A stretch of 64,000 bases of DNA from Proales similis (GCA_019059635.1 JAGVRJ010000010.1:684501-748500); one strand, 5' to 3'. Positions 48,819-60,800 are shown, counted from the first letter of the stretch. Notes: a model not told the origin generated them from the letters alone. Program-made: numbers and translations.

Positions 48819-50042
48819 ATGCAAAATTTATTGCCTCTTGCTCTATTCGGTGCTCTCTATCTAACAGGTATGAAATGGCTTAAATTGCTTGAAAATATTC
48901 AAATTATTAAGGAAACGATTAAAGTTGGCGCCATCCAAATCATGTCACACACGTTTGAAGCTCACGAGCTCACAAGTCACTCAATCAACATGGAAGTGAA
49001 TCCGCCAATCGATTCCATTCGAGTGATGAGCCAACAGCTTTGCAACGCAAAATGTGCCCGATTAACAGAATGTTCATTCGTGTTCGAGCGCGATGGTCTC
49101 TGTCACCTGATGAGGGCAGGCAGCAGCAAATGGACCAGCAATGGCGAGCATATTCGAGTGAGAAGAAGAAAAGGAGAATTGATGGTCTCGCATATCTACA
49201 CTTCAACCGAAAAAGATTTGAGGCGGGTGGTTTATTTGGGCGGTGACTTGATGGCTTCGGCAACAAGTTGGATATCGATCTGGAACACTTCATCTCGCTT
49301 TCTCATTCACAAATTCAACACCACAACGGGCGAAGTCCGCGACCTAATCGGCCTTGATCATCAACTTTTGGTATCTGTCGGACAAGCTGCCCAGTGCCAA
49401 GTCTGGAATTATTTGACAAGGCAGCTAATTGGTTCATGGGCTCTGGAAATCGCTCAAGCTGGCTTTTTTTCTTTACTGCGTTTGTCAAGCGTAGAATTTC
49501 TCTCCGCTTTCCGAGGTTACGCTCGTAGATGGAACGTAAACGGTACCCAATTAGGCGCAAACATTTCAATACATTTACCTAATGGCACTATTCGTACCAT
49601 GTTGTTATTACGCGAGCACATTCTTGTAAGCGTGTCGGATGATCGCTCTTGTGCTGTTTATGACCTTAACAGCAGCAATCTGCTGAATCGATTTACAGCT
49701 CACCAAAATCACGTCAGGTCAGCTGGTGCACTTGACAGTCAACGAGTCGCAACCGGAGATGTGAGTGGACGAGTTTTGATTTGGAATATAGACACCCTGG
49801 AAGTGCTTGCCGATCTAAATGTTGGCTCTGTCAACGTCATAATGAAAATTTTGATTCTATCTAATAAGGAAATATTGGCGTCTGGTGACGCGGGGCTTAT
49901 GGTTATGTGGAATACTGTGGACGGAAAGATGATCAAATTCAATGTGCATGCGTCAGACTGCTCGATTCGATCAATGACCATCCTTCCAGGTGACCGCGTG
50001 GTGAGCATATCCAGCGATAAACATATAATCGAATGGAACTGA
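48819..50042 (+). CDS. Secreted PAN/apple-like plus WD40 repeat protein
   Basis: A 57-nt in-frame segment (48868-48924, gtatga...aaag) looks like an intron. Removing it gives 388 aa with a clean signal peptide (MQNLLPLALFGALYLT). Residues about 45-85 have the spacing of a PAN/apple-like module (QLCNAKCARLTECSFVF...GLCHL). The rest is a seven-bladed-type WD40 array with ISIWN, CQVWN, RRWN, VLIWN, VMWN and a terminal IIEWN. A secreted WD40 propeller is unusual. Similar architectures are, as I recall, frequent in rotifers. Function unknown, with extracellular binding inferred. Poly(A) signal at 50163. Confidence 0.7.
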   Translation: MQNLLPLALFGALYLTGMKWLKLLENIQIIKETIKVGAIQIMSHTFEAHELTSHSINMEVNPPIDSIRVMSQQLCNAKCARLTECSFVFERDGLCHLMRAGSSKWTSNGEHIRVRRRKGELMVSHIYTSTEKDLRRVVYLGGDLMASATSWISIWNTSSRFLIHKFNTTTGEVRDLIGLDHQLLVSVGQAAQCQVWNYLTRQLIGSWALEIAQAGFFSLLRLSSVEFLSAFRGYARRWNVNGTQLGANISIHLPNGTIRTMLLLREHILVSVSDDRSCAVYDLNSSNLLNRFTAHQNHVRSAGALDSQRVATGDVSGRVLIWNIDTLEVLADLNVGSVNVIMKILILSNKEILASGDAGLMVMWNTVDGKMIKFNVHASDCSIRSMTILPGDRVVSISSDKHIIEWN

Positions 50043-50812
50043 TTTAATTATTTTGCGCAACCAAACCAATCCATCCCTGATATTCCCCGGGCGACTTGGC
50101 AAGTCTATTCCATTTCCTTATCCACCTGTGTTATTTTTCTCTTCAAATTCATGTTTTAGTTGAATAAAATTTCAAATTTAATAATAAATTAAATTTCACT
50201 AATGGCCCTTTTTCTTATGGATGATTTCACAAAATTTAATTAATTTTTTCTTCACGCATAAGCGATTTTCCGCACATTCGGACAAGTTTCCAATCGGTTA
50301 AATACCAGCCCTTTTCTTAAATCGAATCGGTTATTCGGCAAATGAGACATGCTAGACGCAATCGTAAAATTTCATCCATTGGCTGTGATTTCGGCCAAGA
50401 GCCAAGAGAGCTGAATATTGTGGTAGAGGGTGTGGTTCACTTGATAAACTGGATCTACTGTCACTACTCAAAATTAACTCTCATCTTTTAATTTCGAATA
50501 ACTCTAATTAAATAATCAACCAATTTTCTCTTTGGTCCGGTAAATGTTCTAATGGCCTTAAGGATGCGTCATGACTTGAACACATTTGATCTGAGATAAA
50601 TGCTTATCATCTTGCTCATATTTTTTTATTTTTCAACCAATACACATTCAGCTTTAAGATAAAAGTGTGAAAAAAGAATCAAACTTCCCAACTCATTTCA
50701 AAGTCGACATTTGTCCTAGAGCGACATTGAATAAGAGTGAGCGCTCTCTATTCAATTTGCTTTATAACAGCTAACGCGACAACCTTGATTAGTCTTTCTT
50801 AATAGTGAAATT
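50043..50812. other. Intergenic region
   Basis: AT-rich. The 3' UTR of the WD40 gene runs to about 50190. No other gene is seen. Confidence 0.5.
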
Positions 50813-51082
50813 ATGTCTGAGCATCGTCCAGCAGGGCCTAGTGGAAAGCCAGTGCTTCACTTTCCCCAGTGCAATTCAAGAGGTGAGGCCAAGAATCAAG
50901 CCGAATTAGCCGGCCATGGTAAGCAACGAAGCCCGATCAAGATGAAGGTTTCTATTATTGATGGTGTCTTAGGAAAGCCGGTTCATCACTCGCCACACCA
51001 GCCGGGCCAAAGGCCACATTATCATCCAACAGACAAAAATGGAGAGATAAAGAAGAACGGGCAGCATTTTTGCTACAATTAG
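50813..51082 (+). CDS. Small His/Pro/Gly-rich hypothetical protein
   Basis: Uninterrupted 89-aa frame from ATG 50813. It repeats a GKPV-H motif (GKPVLHF and GKPVHHSPHQPGQ) and is rich in His, Pro, Gly and Lys, with no hydrophobic segment. No poly(A) signal is obvious. The composition and internal repeat argue for a real small protein, but no family is recognised and it may be a chance frame. Confidence 0.35.
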   Translation: MSEHRPAGPSGKPVLHFPQCNSRGEAKNQAELAGHGKQRSPIKMKVSIIDGVLGKPVHHSPHQPGQRPHYHPTDKNGEIKKNGQHFCYN

Positions 51083-51212
51083 ACGGCCAGCGACATTAAT
51101 TAGACTGGTCGTTAGGCCCTTTTGAAAAAAGATTCTTTTTTAGTTGACATTTTAGTCAAACGTGACTTAATGAAGCAAGCAATAGTCCAAAGTGAACAAA
51201 ATTGATTTATTT

Positions 51213-51657
51213 TTAAATCGAAGTTTGTGGCCGGCCAGCCACTCTGCACCACATGCTACCTGTGCGGAACAATTCGTTAAAATTCTTTACACTACGCCAG
51301 AAATACATAGAGTGCACATAGATTAAGCACAAAGACCGTACTTGTCCTTGTCTTGGATCGTGATTGGGCAAATTAGACGTGCTCTTTGATCGCTCTGCCT
51401 CACCGCTTTCTCTTTCATCCATCAACGCCTGATGACTGAATCATTTTAATATGCGACCGATTGCAATGTTAATTAGAAATACTTAGCCAAGAGCGTGAAA
51501 AGGGTGGCTAGAGTAAGCGTGTACGAAAAAGAATCGTCGTGAGGAATTTTGGCAAGACTTCTCTTCTTCATGCTTGAATGCAACGCGTCAATTAGAAGTC
51601 TTCGAAAGTTGTTGTATGATTTCCAAATAGATCCACGAGGCGGTGAACTCACTTCAT
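51213..51657 (-). CDS. Possible small membrane protein, three exons
   Basis: Model 51653-51657 (ATGAA), 51483-51572, 51213-51435 on the minus strand, with GT-AG introns and matching phases (105 aa). Exon 2 encodes a hydrophobic stretch (SYTLTLATLFTLLAKYF-like) and exon 3 a polar tail (MDERESGEAERSKS). A minus-strand AATAAA at 51206-51211 lies right after the stop, which supports a transcript ending there. The ATG is only about 58 bp from the phosphatase ATG on the other strand, so a shared promoter would be needed. The 3' end may contain a further intron. Family not recognised. Confidence 0.33.
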
Positions 51658-51715
51658 CTTGAACAAAATTTATTTCTGACGCCTACAAACGGAAGCAAGC
51701 AAGTGGTTGTCAAGT

Positions 51716-52404
51716 ATGGGAAACACAACTGCTTGGGGAGATAGGAGATGGCACGGCTATTACCATCACGATACTCAGCTTCTAAATGAACCGTCACCGG
51801 TTGTTGACTCGTTTATTTACCTTGGAAGTAGTCTGGCCCATCGCTATCCTGAAGTTCTCAAGCAAAACGGAATCACTCACGTGCTCAACATGGCGTTCGA
51901 GCTGACGCCCAATTTTAGAATATTGACCGACCCCCGGGTTCGATACAAACACATTCCAATCGATGATGTGCCTCATCAAGAGATCCGCAAGCATTTCGAT
52001 GACGCTTTTCAGTTTATCGATAATTGTCGATCTATGAATGGACGAGTTCTCGTCCACTGCCAAATGGGCATATCTCGCTCAGGTAAGCTTTTCCTCTTTA
52101 ATTTCTCAGACTCGAACTTATTTGCAACGAACAAGCCACAATTGTGATCGCCTATCTGATGAGCAGGTACAGTTTGAATTTGAGCAGTGCGTACAATCAT
52201 GTAAAAAGCCGCAGGCCACAAATAAATCCCAACCCCGGCTTTATGAGGACTCTTCACCACTTTGAGGCCGAGCTGCTCTCTCCTTACTTTTCGAGCACTC
52301 ATGTTGCAAGGAGCCGACCAAAACGCAAGCGAGCAATTATGACCGGCAATCAAGAGCCGGGCCAGCATCGCGCTCGCAGCTTGGATAAATTCCTCTCGTT
52401 CTAG
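51716..52404 (+). CDS. Atypical dual-specificity phosphatase
   Basis: Two exons, 51716..52082 and 52136..52404, give 211 aa. The catalytic signature HCQMGISRSA (H-C-x5-R) is split by the intron just after its SRS. The general-acid aspartate lies in IPIDD about 45 residues before. IYLGSSLAH and ITHVLNMA upstream, and IAYLM plus NPGFMRTL downstream, are typical of the DUSP fold. There is no rhodanese/MAPK-binding domain. The N-terminus is MGNTTAWG, so Gly2 is a candidate for N-myristoylation, as in DUSP15/22. The C-terminus is basic (RSRPKRKR). It dephosphorylates phospho-Tyr/Ser/Thr by family inference; the substrate is unknown. Poly(A) signal at 52551. Confidence 0.85.
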
Positions 52405-53033
52405 CACGCTTCATCAAGCTTCATCATTTGGCGAAATTTTTTTCCAAAAATATTTCTCCTTGATTTGATCACTCACTTGTCTAGCTTCCACGTTTGGTTG
52501 TCATTTTATTAGCAAGTTTGATAACGCTCGTTAAACCAAAGTGAGCATAAAATAAAGAATATGAGCAAACTAAAGCGGTCGAAATATAATTCAAGTAAAA
52601 AGAGGGTGTAGGACGCGAATAAGACGGACGAAAGATGTTTACGCTCCGGATTTTTTTTTGTTAATTTTTAGATTTTTTCTCTGATCGTGGTTAGTTTCAA
52701 TTTTTTTTTCGTTTTAGGTTTTTATGCTGGACTCGATGCAAATATAATTCGCATTTCAAGACGTTGACTTGCAAACACACACACACAAACTCTCACACAC
52801 AGACACACAAATGTCCACAAATGCACACAGAGAAACTAGACTACTCACACATTCATGCAGCCTTTTAGATTCGAAACAAGAAAATGGAGCAAACCATTTG
52901 TGAATGGCTTGTTAAACGGTACCGGTGAATTCAAATAAATTGAATTTTAATGGGCAATAGACCGCGAATCAAATCGAAGCAGTTGGCATCAAAAAAAACA
53001 AATCTGAGCGACGGGAAATCAGGCGCACGCAGC
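52405..53033. other. 3' flanks of two convergent genes
   Basis: Contains the phosphatase poly(A) site (52551), T-runs near 52650 and 52700, and a (CA)-rich stretch at 52774-52812. A TTTAAT at 52944 reads ATTAAA on the minus strand, a possible DDA1 poly(A) signal. No further gene is seen. Confidence 0.5.
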
Positions 53034-53453
53034 TCATGGCAGGAGGCGAGCACGCTTCTCCATCGACTCGGACAGCTCATCATGCTCTGTTTGCATATTC
53101 AGCTCATTTTGCATTCGCCGCTTGCGCGCGCTCTGGCTTGGAAACAAATCAATGTGGTGCTGCTCCAAGAACTTGAGTATAAGGTTGCATTGCTTGTTTA
53201 CGATCACTTGTTCGTTTGAATGTTCGCAGCTGACGAACGACGCACGTCCAAGCTGACTACGATTGTTAAATAATGCGGCCTAGCATGAAGCGCCAGTCAA
53301 ATCGAAAACTCACCGGATGAGTGGCGAGCTCAGGTCTGAAGTTGCTGAAGTTCTCCTTGTTGAAAGAGGGCAGATTGTGCAGAAAGGTCGCCTTGATATG
53401 ACCCAGTGTTTATTGCCGGAGGGCATCAATGTTTGAATGTCTCAAATTACCAT
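53034..53453 (-). CDS. DDA1: DET1- and DDB1-associated protein 1
   Basis: Three coding exons on the minus strand: 53451-53453 (only the ATG), 53314-53391 and 53034-53252. They are joined by 59- and 61-nt GT-AG introns, all phase 0, and give 98 aa. Human DDA1 is 102 aa. The start MATFLHNLPSFNKENFSNF parallels the DDA1 FLKGLPVYNKSNFSRF core. SNEQVIVNKQCNLILKFLEQ parallels SEQIIVTEKTNILLRYLHQ. A Lys/Arg-rich tail (ARKRR) follows. DDA1 is a core subunit of CUL4-DDB1 (DCX/DET1) ubiquitin ligases. No single reading frame shows the gene because of its exon structure. Confidence 0.85.
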
Positions 53454-54576
53454 TCTATTCTCGATGTAACTTGGATTCCTACAGGTCCAGAAGAGTCAAC
53501 TTTTATCTCGTCTATTCTTGCCTCGCTTTCAAGCTTATTTCTTCTTATTTGACAGTTGGCTTTGGACTTGATGACTGCTTTTTATGACACAAGCTATTCG
53601 CTTCGTTATTTTCTATTCTCCGATCTTAATTTTCTTTTTTCTTCTTTTTATCCGCTTTTCTATTTGGACCATTCGCTCCCCTCTTTGTTCCGCTTGCGTC
53701 ACGATGAAGAAAATAAATACGAACGAACGAACAAGCGAGCGAGCGAACGAACGAACCAAAGAACGCTTCTATTCAGCCTCGTTTTAAGTTTTCAATTAAG
53801 TGTATGCGTCCAACCACATGAAAATCAACACACACACACACGAAGAGCGTACGCGAACGCGCGTCGTCTAGTACTAAGCCGAACATTGTACATTTCGAAT
53901 TGATGAATATGGCAAGTGAAAAAGAATTAAAATTTGTTTCGTCGTCTGACCGATCGATCGGTTTTTTATTGTTTTTAAATTTGATTGACACATGCAAGTT
54001 GGCAATCCAAATTCTCGCATTTGTCCGAGTCAGTTCTCCGAGTCAAATCTGGCGAGCTTATTTAAATGAAAAATATTGAAATCAGATCAAAATGCCATGT
54101 GTTGTCTCTTTTTTGCTTCTCTTCAAAAACATGAACCATTTAAAATCAGTCCGTAAATCACCGCCTATACTTGCTGACTGAAATCTGCTTCAAAATTACT
54201 TAATCAGGGCGCAATAAGGAAAGGTGCGACAAGACTGAACGGCTGTTATCTTTAATTGAGATAAATCGCGCTGAAGGTGAATCAGACCCGCGGCGGGTCG
54301 ACCGACTAGCCCAAAGACCAAACAGGCTGCACGATAAAAAAAACTGCGAATAAAAACATATAAATGTGGCATAAGTCATTTGCCAAATTGCGATCTGCCT
54401 CTTTTTTTATGCTTAAATTATTAGCGCATAAATTAAGAATGTTCTTTAGAAGCTGAAATGCGCATAGTAGGCTGACTGACACTTCGAACAAGGCTCTTTC
54501 AAATTTCTCTATTTTTCTTTTTGATTTGCTTCTTTAAAGAGGAAAAGTCTTCAGCGTGAAGACCTTCGATAAGCTG
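53454..54576. other. Intergenic region with tetranucleotide repeats
   Basis: Divergent spacer between DDA1 and the RING-finger gene. It contains a (GAAC/GAGC)n tract at about 53719-53763, a CA tract near 53830, and AT-rich DNA. Open frames here are made by the repeats and show no protein family. Confidence 0.5.
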
Positions 54577-55884
54577 ATGAATAACAGCCGCACATCGACA
54601 GAAACAGACACTTGCGAAGGATGCAGCTCTGGTTTCAATTTGTTTAAACGAAAAGTAAGTTTGCCCTCACATCTTGACCACCGAGTTTGAGCTGAAAATT
54701 TCTCGTTCACTCGATCTGTGCAGAAAAGTTGTACATTATGCCGGAATGGCTACTGCTCGCAATGCCTGACCAAATGGAATCGATCGAATGAGCAGAGCGA
54801 ACGAATCTGTCGCACATGTGAACAAATCATTTCGCCAAGCTGCCGAATAGAAGAGCTGATGAAACTCAAAACGAAGCATCTACGCTCATTTCTCACCGCA
54901 GCCAACATCTCGTTCGCTGGCTGCAAAGAAAAACGCGACCTTGCCGAGCTTGTGTTCGCCAATAGACCGCGCCAGCCAAGTCCTAATCCGCAAGCTCAGG
55001 CCAGCGGGCAAAGTTTTCAAAACACGTTCAACACTAAGCTGAACGGGTTCATGAGCAACGTTCAAGACTTGATGAATCTTAACTTTAACGCCCCAAATTT
55101 CGCTTCTGGTCCCATTCCTTGTCCTGCTCCAAACCCAAGACCAGCGAATGCTCCAGCCGCAGCCGGCCAAAACCAATCTTCTGCATCAACCACTACAAAT
55201 AGCAACCAAACAAATAACAATGAAAATATGGCCAACAGCGCCGGGTCATTATTTGATTTTCTCGGTAACCAGATACCAAACATGGTCAATCAGACACTCG
55301 GCTCGTTTGGTTCAAGCGCTTATCCTATGCCCGAGCCTGAGCGAGTTAGCAATACAAGACGAGCTAGCGAGTCGAGTGGTTTGCAAAATAGCAATACGCC
55401 GCCCACAGCACAGCCAAATTCAAGCCAACCAGAGTCAGTTGGAGGCGAGACTCGGGAAAGCAGCTCGGAGCAAGAGACTCGAGGCTCGAGCTCTATTAAA
55501 AGACGTGCGTCGATATCGGACCTTAAATCAATCGGTGACATTGATTCTCTGAGTATTAAGCAGATAAAAGAAATACTTGTCTCGAACTTTGTCGATTACA
55601 AAGGCTGCTGCGAGAGGAGGGAGCTTGTCAGCAAACTAAGGCTTCTGTTCGAGTCTCATCAGGAAAACATTCGTCGACAGCAGAGGCTCAACGAGGAGAG
55701 CGCAACTACTGGCAGTGGAGCCGAAGACTCTGACGTGTGCAAAATATGCATGGACGCGCTTGTAGACTGTGTTCTTCTCGATTGCGGCCACATGCTTACT
55801 TGTATAAAGTGCGGCAAGCAACTTAGCGAATGCCCGGTGTGCAGACAAAACGTTGTTCGAGTTGTGCGCGTTTTCAAATCTTGA
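54577..55884 (+). CDS. RNF34: RNF34/RFFL-type E3 ubiquitin ligase
   Basis: Two exons, 54577..54654 and 54724..55884, give 412 aa. The N-terminus is a FYVE-like zinc domain (CEGCSSGF, RKKSCTLC, CSQC, CRTC), split by the intron exactly as its second Cys pair begins. It is followed by a SAP-like helical segment (LKTKHLRSFL...KRDLAELV). The middle is Asn/Ser/Pro-rich and disordered. A second SAP-like element (IKQIKEILVSNFVDYKGC) precedes a C-terminal C3HC4 RING (CKICMDALVDCVLLDCGH...CPVCRQ). This is the RNF34/RFFL (CARP) layout: E3 ligases acting on caspases, p53 regulation and endosomal cargo. One invertebrate gene probably represents both vertebrate paralogues. Poly(A) signal at 56103. Confidence 0.85.
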
Positions 55885-56362
55885 ACACATCAACTCATTT
55901 ACCCTGTGCTGTGCATTCTTTGGTCATTTATAACTTTTCCTCTATTTCGTTTCTATTTTAAAACTCCTCATTTCCATTTGAAATTTATACAAAACAAAGC
56001 TAAACGACGACCGCTTAAACAAGCAATTTATTCACCAGCACGAGAACGATATTAAGCGAATGAAATAAGTATTTATTTCCAGAATGTGCGTTCTTTAGTC
56101 GGAATAAAAAGTATTTAAACAAGCAAACAAACTGTCTAGCTCAAAAAAAAAGCGTCTACATCATATGGTCAAGAATCAACGAAATAATCTCAAACGACAT
56201 TAGCGATGTGCTGACACATGTGCTGAATGTTTTGCCAGGGGGGAAAATTAATATATTTCCCTAATTATTTTCAAGTCTATTCTGATAGTTCAAGGGGGCT
56301 TGAATTTCATTGCCGGAAATTATTTAATCGATTCAATAGGAGGCTCGACACACCGCCAGATA

Positions 56363-57810
56363 ATGTTCCACTCGAGTTGGGTTAACTCGAGCAGACGAGC
56401 CAAACTGGCTGCACTGCTTGGCTCGTCTTTGATGACCGGCGCTTTTCTCTGGGATAGGCTCAATCAATCGGCACTTGTTACTAAAGAGCCATTTACGCCT
56501 GCACTCGACGAAGCGATTAATAGCTCTGACCAGCTGATAAGTAGATTTCGCGTGAGTGTTCATTTCCAGTTCTTTTAATCAAATTCGCTCACACAATTGG
56601 CCTCGTTTTAGGAGATTCACGGCGTTCCGGCTGTCATAGTGAGCGTGAGTAAAAACGGACGCTTGGTCTACTGCAAAGCGTTCGGCTACTCGGATATTGA
56701 AAATATGCAGCCGGCCACAATTGGCCACAGAGTAAGAATAGGAAGCATAAGCAAGCCGATTTCGGCCGCGATTGCCGCCAAACTAGCTGAGAAGGGGCTG
56801 CTTGATCTTGATGCGCCGATTCAAAACTACCTTGAACACTTGCCAAAGACTATTCAACCAATCACTACTCGGCAACTGCTTTCACACTCTTCGGGCCTAA
56901 GGCATTACAAGACGACTAATGATCAGTGTCCAGAATTCTATTCCATGAAGCCCTACAAGACAGTGGAAGAAGCGCTCGAGCTATTCATTCATGACAGTTT
57001 ATTGTTTGAGCCTGGTCAGTTGAATGTCATTCAGTTTGGGCCTTTTTTTTCGCTTTAAGCCTCTGATCAACCAACTAGGCAGTGATTGTCATTACACGAC
57101 TTTTGGCTTTACTTTGCTTCAGGCAGTGCTAGAGAAAGTGAGCGGCCAATCGTTTGCTAGCTTACTTGGCCAGCTTCTAGTTTCGTTCGATATGAATGAG
57201 ACCAACTTGGACCAGCATGAAAGCCTAATCCCGAACCGTTCCAAGTAAGTGGGTCTTATTTAACCAAATTGGCCGACAGATTAAATAATCTCTTAGACAC
57301 TATCATCGAGATGCGAATGGAGTTCTTCAAAACGTTCCTTATGTAGACAACTCGTACAAATGGGCCGGTGGTGGCCTTATTTCGAGCGTGATAGATTTAA
57401 ACAAATTTGCTGTGAAGCTGCTCGGCTTTTATCAAATTGACTCAAATCAACTTGCATGGCTGAGACAAGACACGATGAAGCGTTTGTGGAAGCCCCAAAT
57501 GAAATGGGAAAGCGCCAGGGGGAAGAAAAAGCTCAAATTAGATGCGAACGGAGGCGAGCAAACTTACTTGGGTCTAGGCTGGTTTTTAATTGAAAAAGCT
57601 GGAGAGACGAGGCACGTGTACCATACGGGAGCCGCAGCAGGAGCAGTTTCCTGTTTATTGATTTCGTTACCAAAGCACGAGAACAGCCAATTTTTGCGGT
57701 CGCAGGCGATGCCACCGACGGGAGTAGTGGTTGCTGTTGTTTGCAACTCGGATAACGTGACCAACATTCTGAAATTAACTAGAGAAATCAGTGAACAGTT
57801 TCAAGACTAA
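56363..57810 (+). CDS. LACTB: LACTB-type serine beta-lactamase-like protein
   Basis: Four exons, 56363..56551, 56612..57014, 57079..57244, 57297..57810, give 423 aa with all phases matching. Class C penicillin-binding-fold motifs: S-x-x-K in SISKP (with GSISKPISAAIAAKL), the Tyr motif in HYTTFGFTLLQAVLEKVSG, and HTG in VYHTGAAAGAV. The QLLSHSSGLRHY element is typical of mitochondrial LACTB. The N-terminus is Arg/Lys-containing with a hydrophobic segment (AKLAALLGSSLMTGAFLW), consistent with mitochondrial import. LACTB is a filament-forming mitochondrial protease that influences lipid metabolism. An upstream exon cannot be excluded because the frame is open to 56300. It is shorter than the human protein (about 547 aa). 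Confidence 0.85.
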
Positions 57811-60800
57811 GCCAGTCTCTTCAGATTGAAATGCCAATCGGTCTTGCCCTCCTAAGAAGGTATTATCTATCCCGCTCTTAATCAATCATTCAGGTAGCTT
57901 TCGGCTTGATTAAAATCATAGAATTCAGCAACATCTTGTCTCCTCTCAATACAGGATATTGCTTAGGCTATTTTTCATGCTTACTAGTGGTTCATGCTCA
58001 ATTGCATTTGGTTCTTTTCATTCCTATATTTATTATTATTAACTGTACTGAGAGTTGGAAAGCAAGCACTTTTTAATTTGAGTAATGGCTGTCGCACGCC
58101 GAGAGAAATATATAAATATAAGATTGAGAAATTTCTGCGCTTTTTCTGCCATAAACACGCGACCCATTTGGGCTCTGGCGTCATTGTTTAGAGGAAGAGA
58201 AGGATAGAGGGCGAAAACAAGCAAACAGAGCTTAATAGGTTCCAATCCAGTGCTGGCGAACCAAATAACAGCAATTCTGCCACATATCGTTAGGTTTTAT
58301 TTCCAAATTTTTGTTTTCAAATGTGAACGCCAACTGAGCTTTGAGTAATTAAGCATTTATTGAACATTAAAATTACAATTTGATTTGCTCAATTTATTCG
58401 TCTCTCGTCTGTCGAGACTTAGAAAAGAGAAAAGTATAACTGCACAGTTTTGAATTATCGTTTTGAGTGGCCAAGTCTTTCCGACTCGTCAGACGAGTCA
58501 GGAATTTCAAGCAGATGCAAACGAAATGTTTCATTAAAAAGAGACACAGCTGAAAGGCATGATTAAAAAGCAGACGGGAAACACGATTGCGTCAATAGGT
58601 GTTTGCCACCTCCTGCTGCTGCTATCTGCTCTTGAAGCTTTAATATGACTTGTTTCAGTGGTTATTACATCGGAAAGAGAGAATAGTATGACTGCTTCTG
58701 ATTGCCTCGGCAGTTATTGTTGCTGCCGTGCTAACAATGCAAAGCCAACAACAAGGCTGTGTAATTATCGCGCATTTCAGCTGGTTGCGTTGGTATTTTC
58801 CTGTTGCATTCGACATTCGTTCCGTTCTGAAAGAATTCGATTTTTCCTCATCAAACTAATTCGCTCATTTTCGCACATCGAATAAACGAGTTGAATTTGA
58901 TGATTCACTGCAAATTTTATATAAAATTGGCTCATGCACGACAAGCTTATGTGTCCATAATCTCTAAAACGTTTTCCATTCCAACTCAGTGAAGCTTGTT
59001 TTCTTGAATATAAACTGATTTAACGCTTCATGATAAGCTCATCTCTAGCCTCATTCGTTTCGGAATTTTCATTTCTTGTTCAATTTTATCCGATTTTTAA
59101 AACGTCGTTCTTATTCAAGTCGAGTTTTTCTCTAGCAAGACTGGTTCAGCTTTGAAATCTCTTTTTCTTTTATTCTCCCGTTCAGGCAGGATTCGTTTTA
59201 TTAAGCAGCAGCGTTTTATTCGAAAACTTGATTTATGTGGTGTCTAATCAGAATATGCATTCCTGCCGAGCGCAAAGTCCATGATTCTAATTTATCTGGG
59301 CTTATGCCCAGTGATGCGTGCCAATCATGGTGGATATCGATTTAGAGCCTGAGCGAACATTGCTTTCCGCTTACGAAGAAACAAGAAAACATGCCCGATG
59401 TCTGTCTACTCCAATTCAATCAAGTGCTACTAGGCAAATAGCTACTAGTCTAGCTGACTTGCTCTCTGCTGCTGGTGGCGATTTGGCGAGGCCTTGAAGC
59501 GCAGGAAGAGCGGGTAGCGCCGATTAATGATTGACGACGCTAAGTTGGCTAAGTTTGCTGGTATGAGTAGGCCCGTAATGAGTCAAGCATTAGAATTAAG
59601 CTGAAAATCGAGCTTGAAATAACTTATTTAAGGCCATGAAATCTAGCAGTTCAATTGATTTTGTTTGACTAATGGTTTCCTTGACGGGAGTAGAGCTCAA
59701 CCACCCCTTGGATCTTGCCAAGACCCTTTTTTTTTTGGCTTGTATGAACATCACGTGTCTTCTAAGTCACTGCTCAATAATTCATCGTGTTTCGTCTGCT
59801 CATTTAGCCTTGCTTCTTTGTTGCATTCAGCCTACACATGGCGGTTGGCTCTACTCGCTCACTAGACAACATTATTTTTTTCTGTCAAGTATTCTGGCTC
59901 ATTACTTGAGTCAGTCAGAGTTGATTGTTCTGACTGTCTGCTAGCTCTGCTTCTTCTCTATCGAACCCAATGCATCGGATTGTGCGGCGCGTGTTTATTT
60001 CAAGGAATCACAGTCGTCATGCAACTAATAATCCGATGCTATTTCGCAATGGTCTACGTTCAAATACTTGACGCGTTTAATTCGATTAGCATCCTCAAGA
60101 GCAGCGAGTCCACATTCGACATTCAAAAAGGAAGCCCTAAAAGAGACGGAGACGGAGTAGAGGAAATAGGGAGATGACGAATTAACAAGTTCTGTCTAAA
60201 TTCTATTCGTTCCCGATGGCTAACAAGCACTTTATTGGAAACAATATCGCGCAAATAGGAAATGGAGCGTTTTCCTTTTAGTTTCGCTCTTAAATAATTC
60301 CAAAACACAGCGGCTTGAACAAGAGCAGAGTGCTCGCGCGAGTCGTCACGATTGCGTCTCAAAACGTCTTTGCTTGTGTACAACGAGCTGGCGAAAAAGG
60401 ACGGAACAAACCGACGATCTGAGTGGTGAGAATCAGATGAGTTTTAAGCAGCATAAAAAGCGTGTCTAACTATCTAATTTCGATGTTCGAAGCTCATTTT
60501 AATCTAAATTACACTAACTGTCCCAAAACACTCATTTAGCAGCATCAGCAGTGCAGCGGCGATGAGAGCCCATTTTGAAAATGGAGCAAAATCAACCTCT
60601 GGCATGCTCATGATTTATTCCATTAATGTCGAACGCAACTGGGGAGGGTGCTGTTGCGAGCCAGCTTACATTGCTGCCGAAGCCCTGATTGCGGCCTATT
60701 TTCCTCATTTGCGTGATGAGAACACGCAATGTGACACTTTTCACTTGGCATCCGACTAGCTGCCAAAATGCCAAAATAGCATTGGCGCCTTCTCAGCTAG

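Noticed and set aside
53556-53903. 115-aa ORF with Asn/Glu/Arg run
   Set aside because: Created by a GAAC-type tetranucleotide repeat and CA tract. No homology or splice context.
60123-60383. 86-aa minus-strand ORF
   Set aside because: Reasonable composition but no recognisable motif, start context or poly(A) signal.
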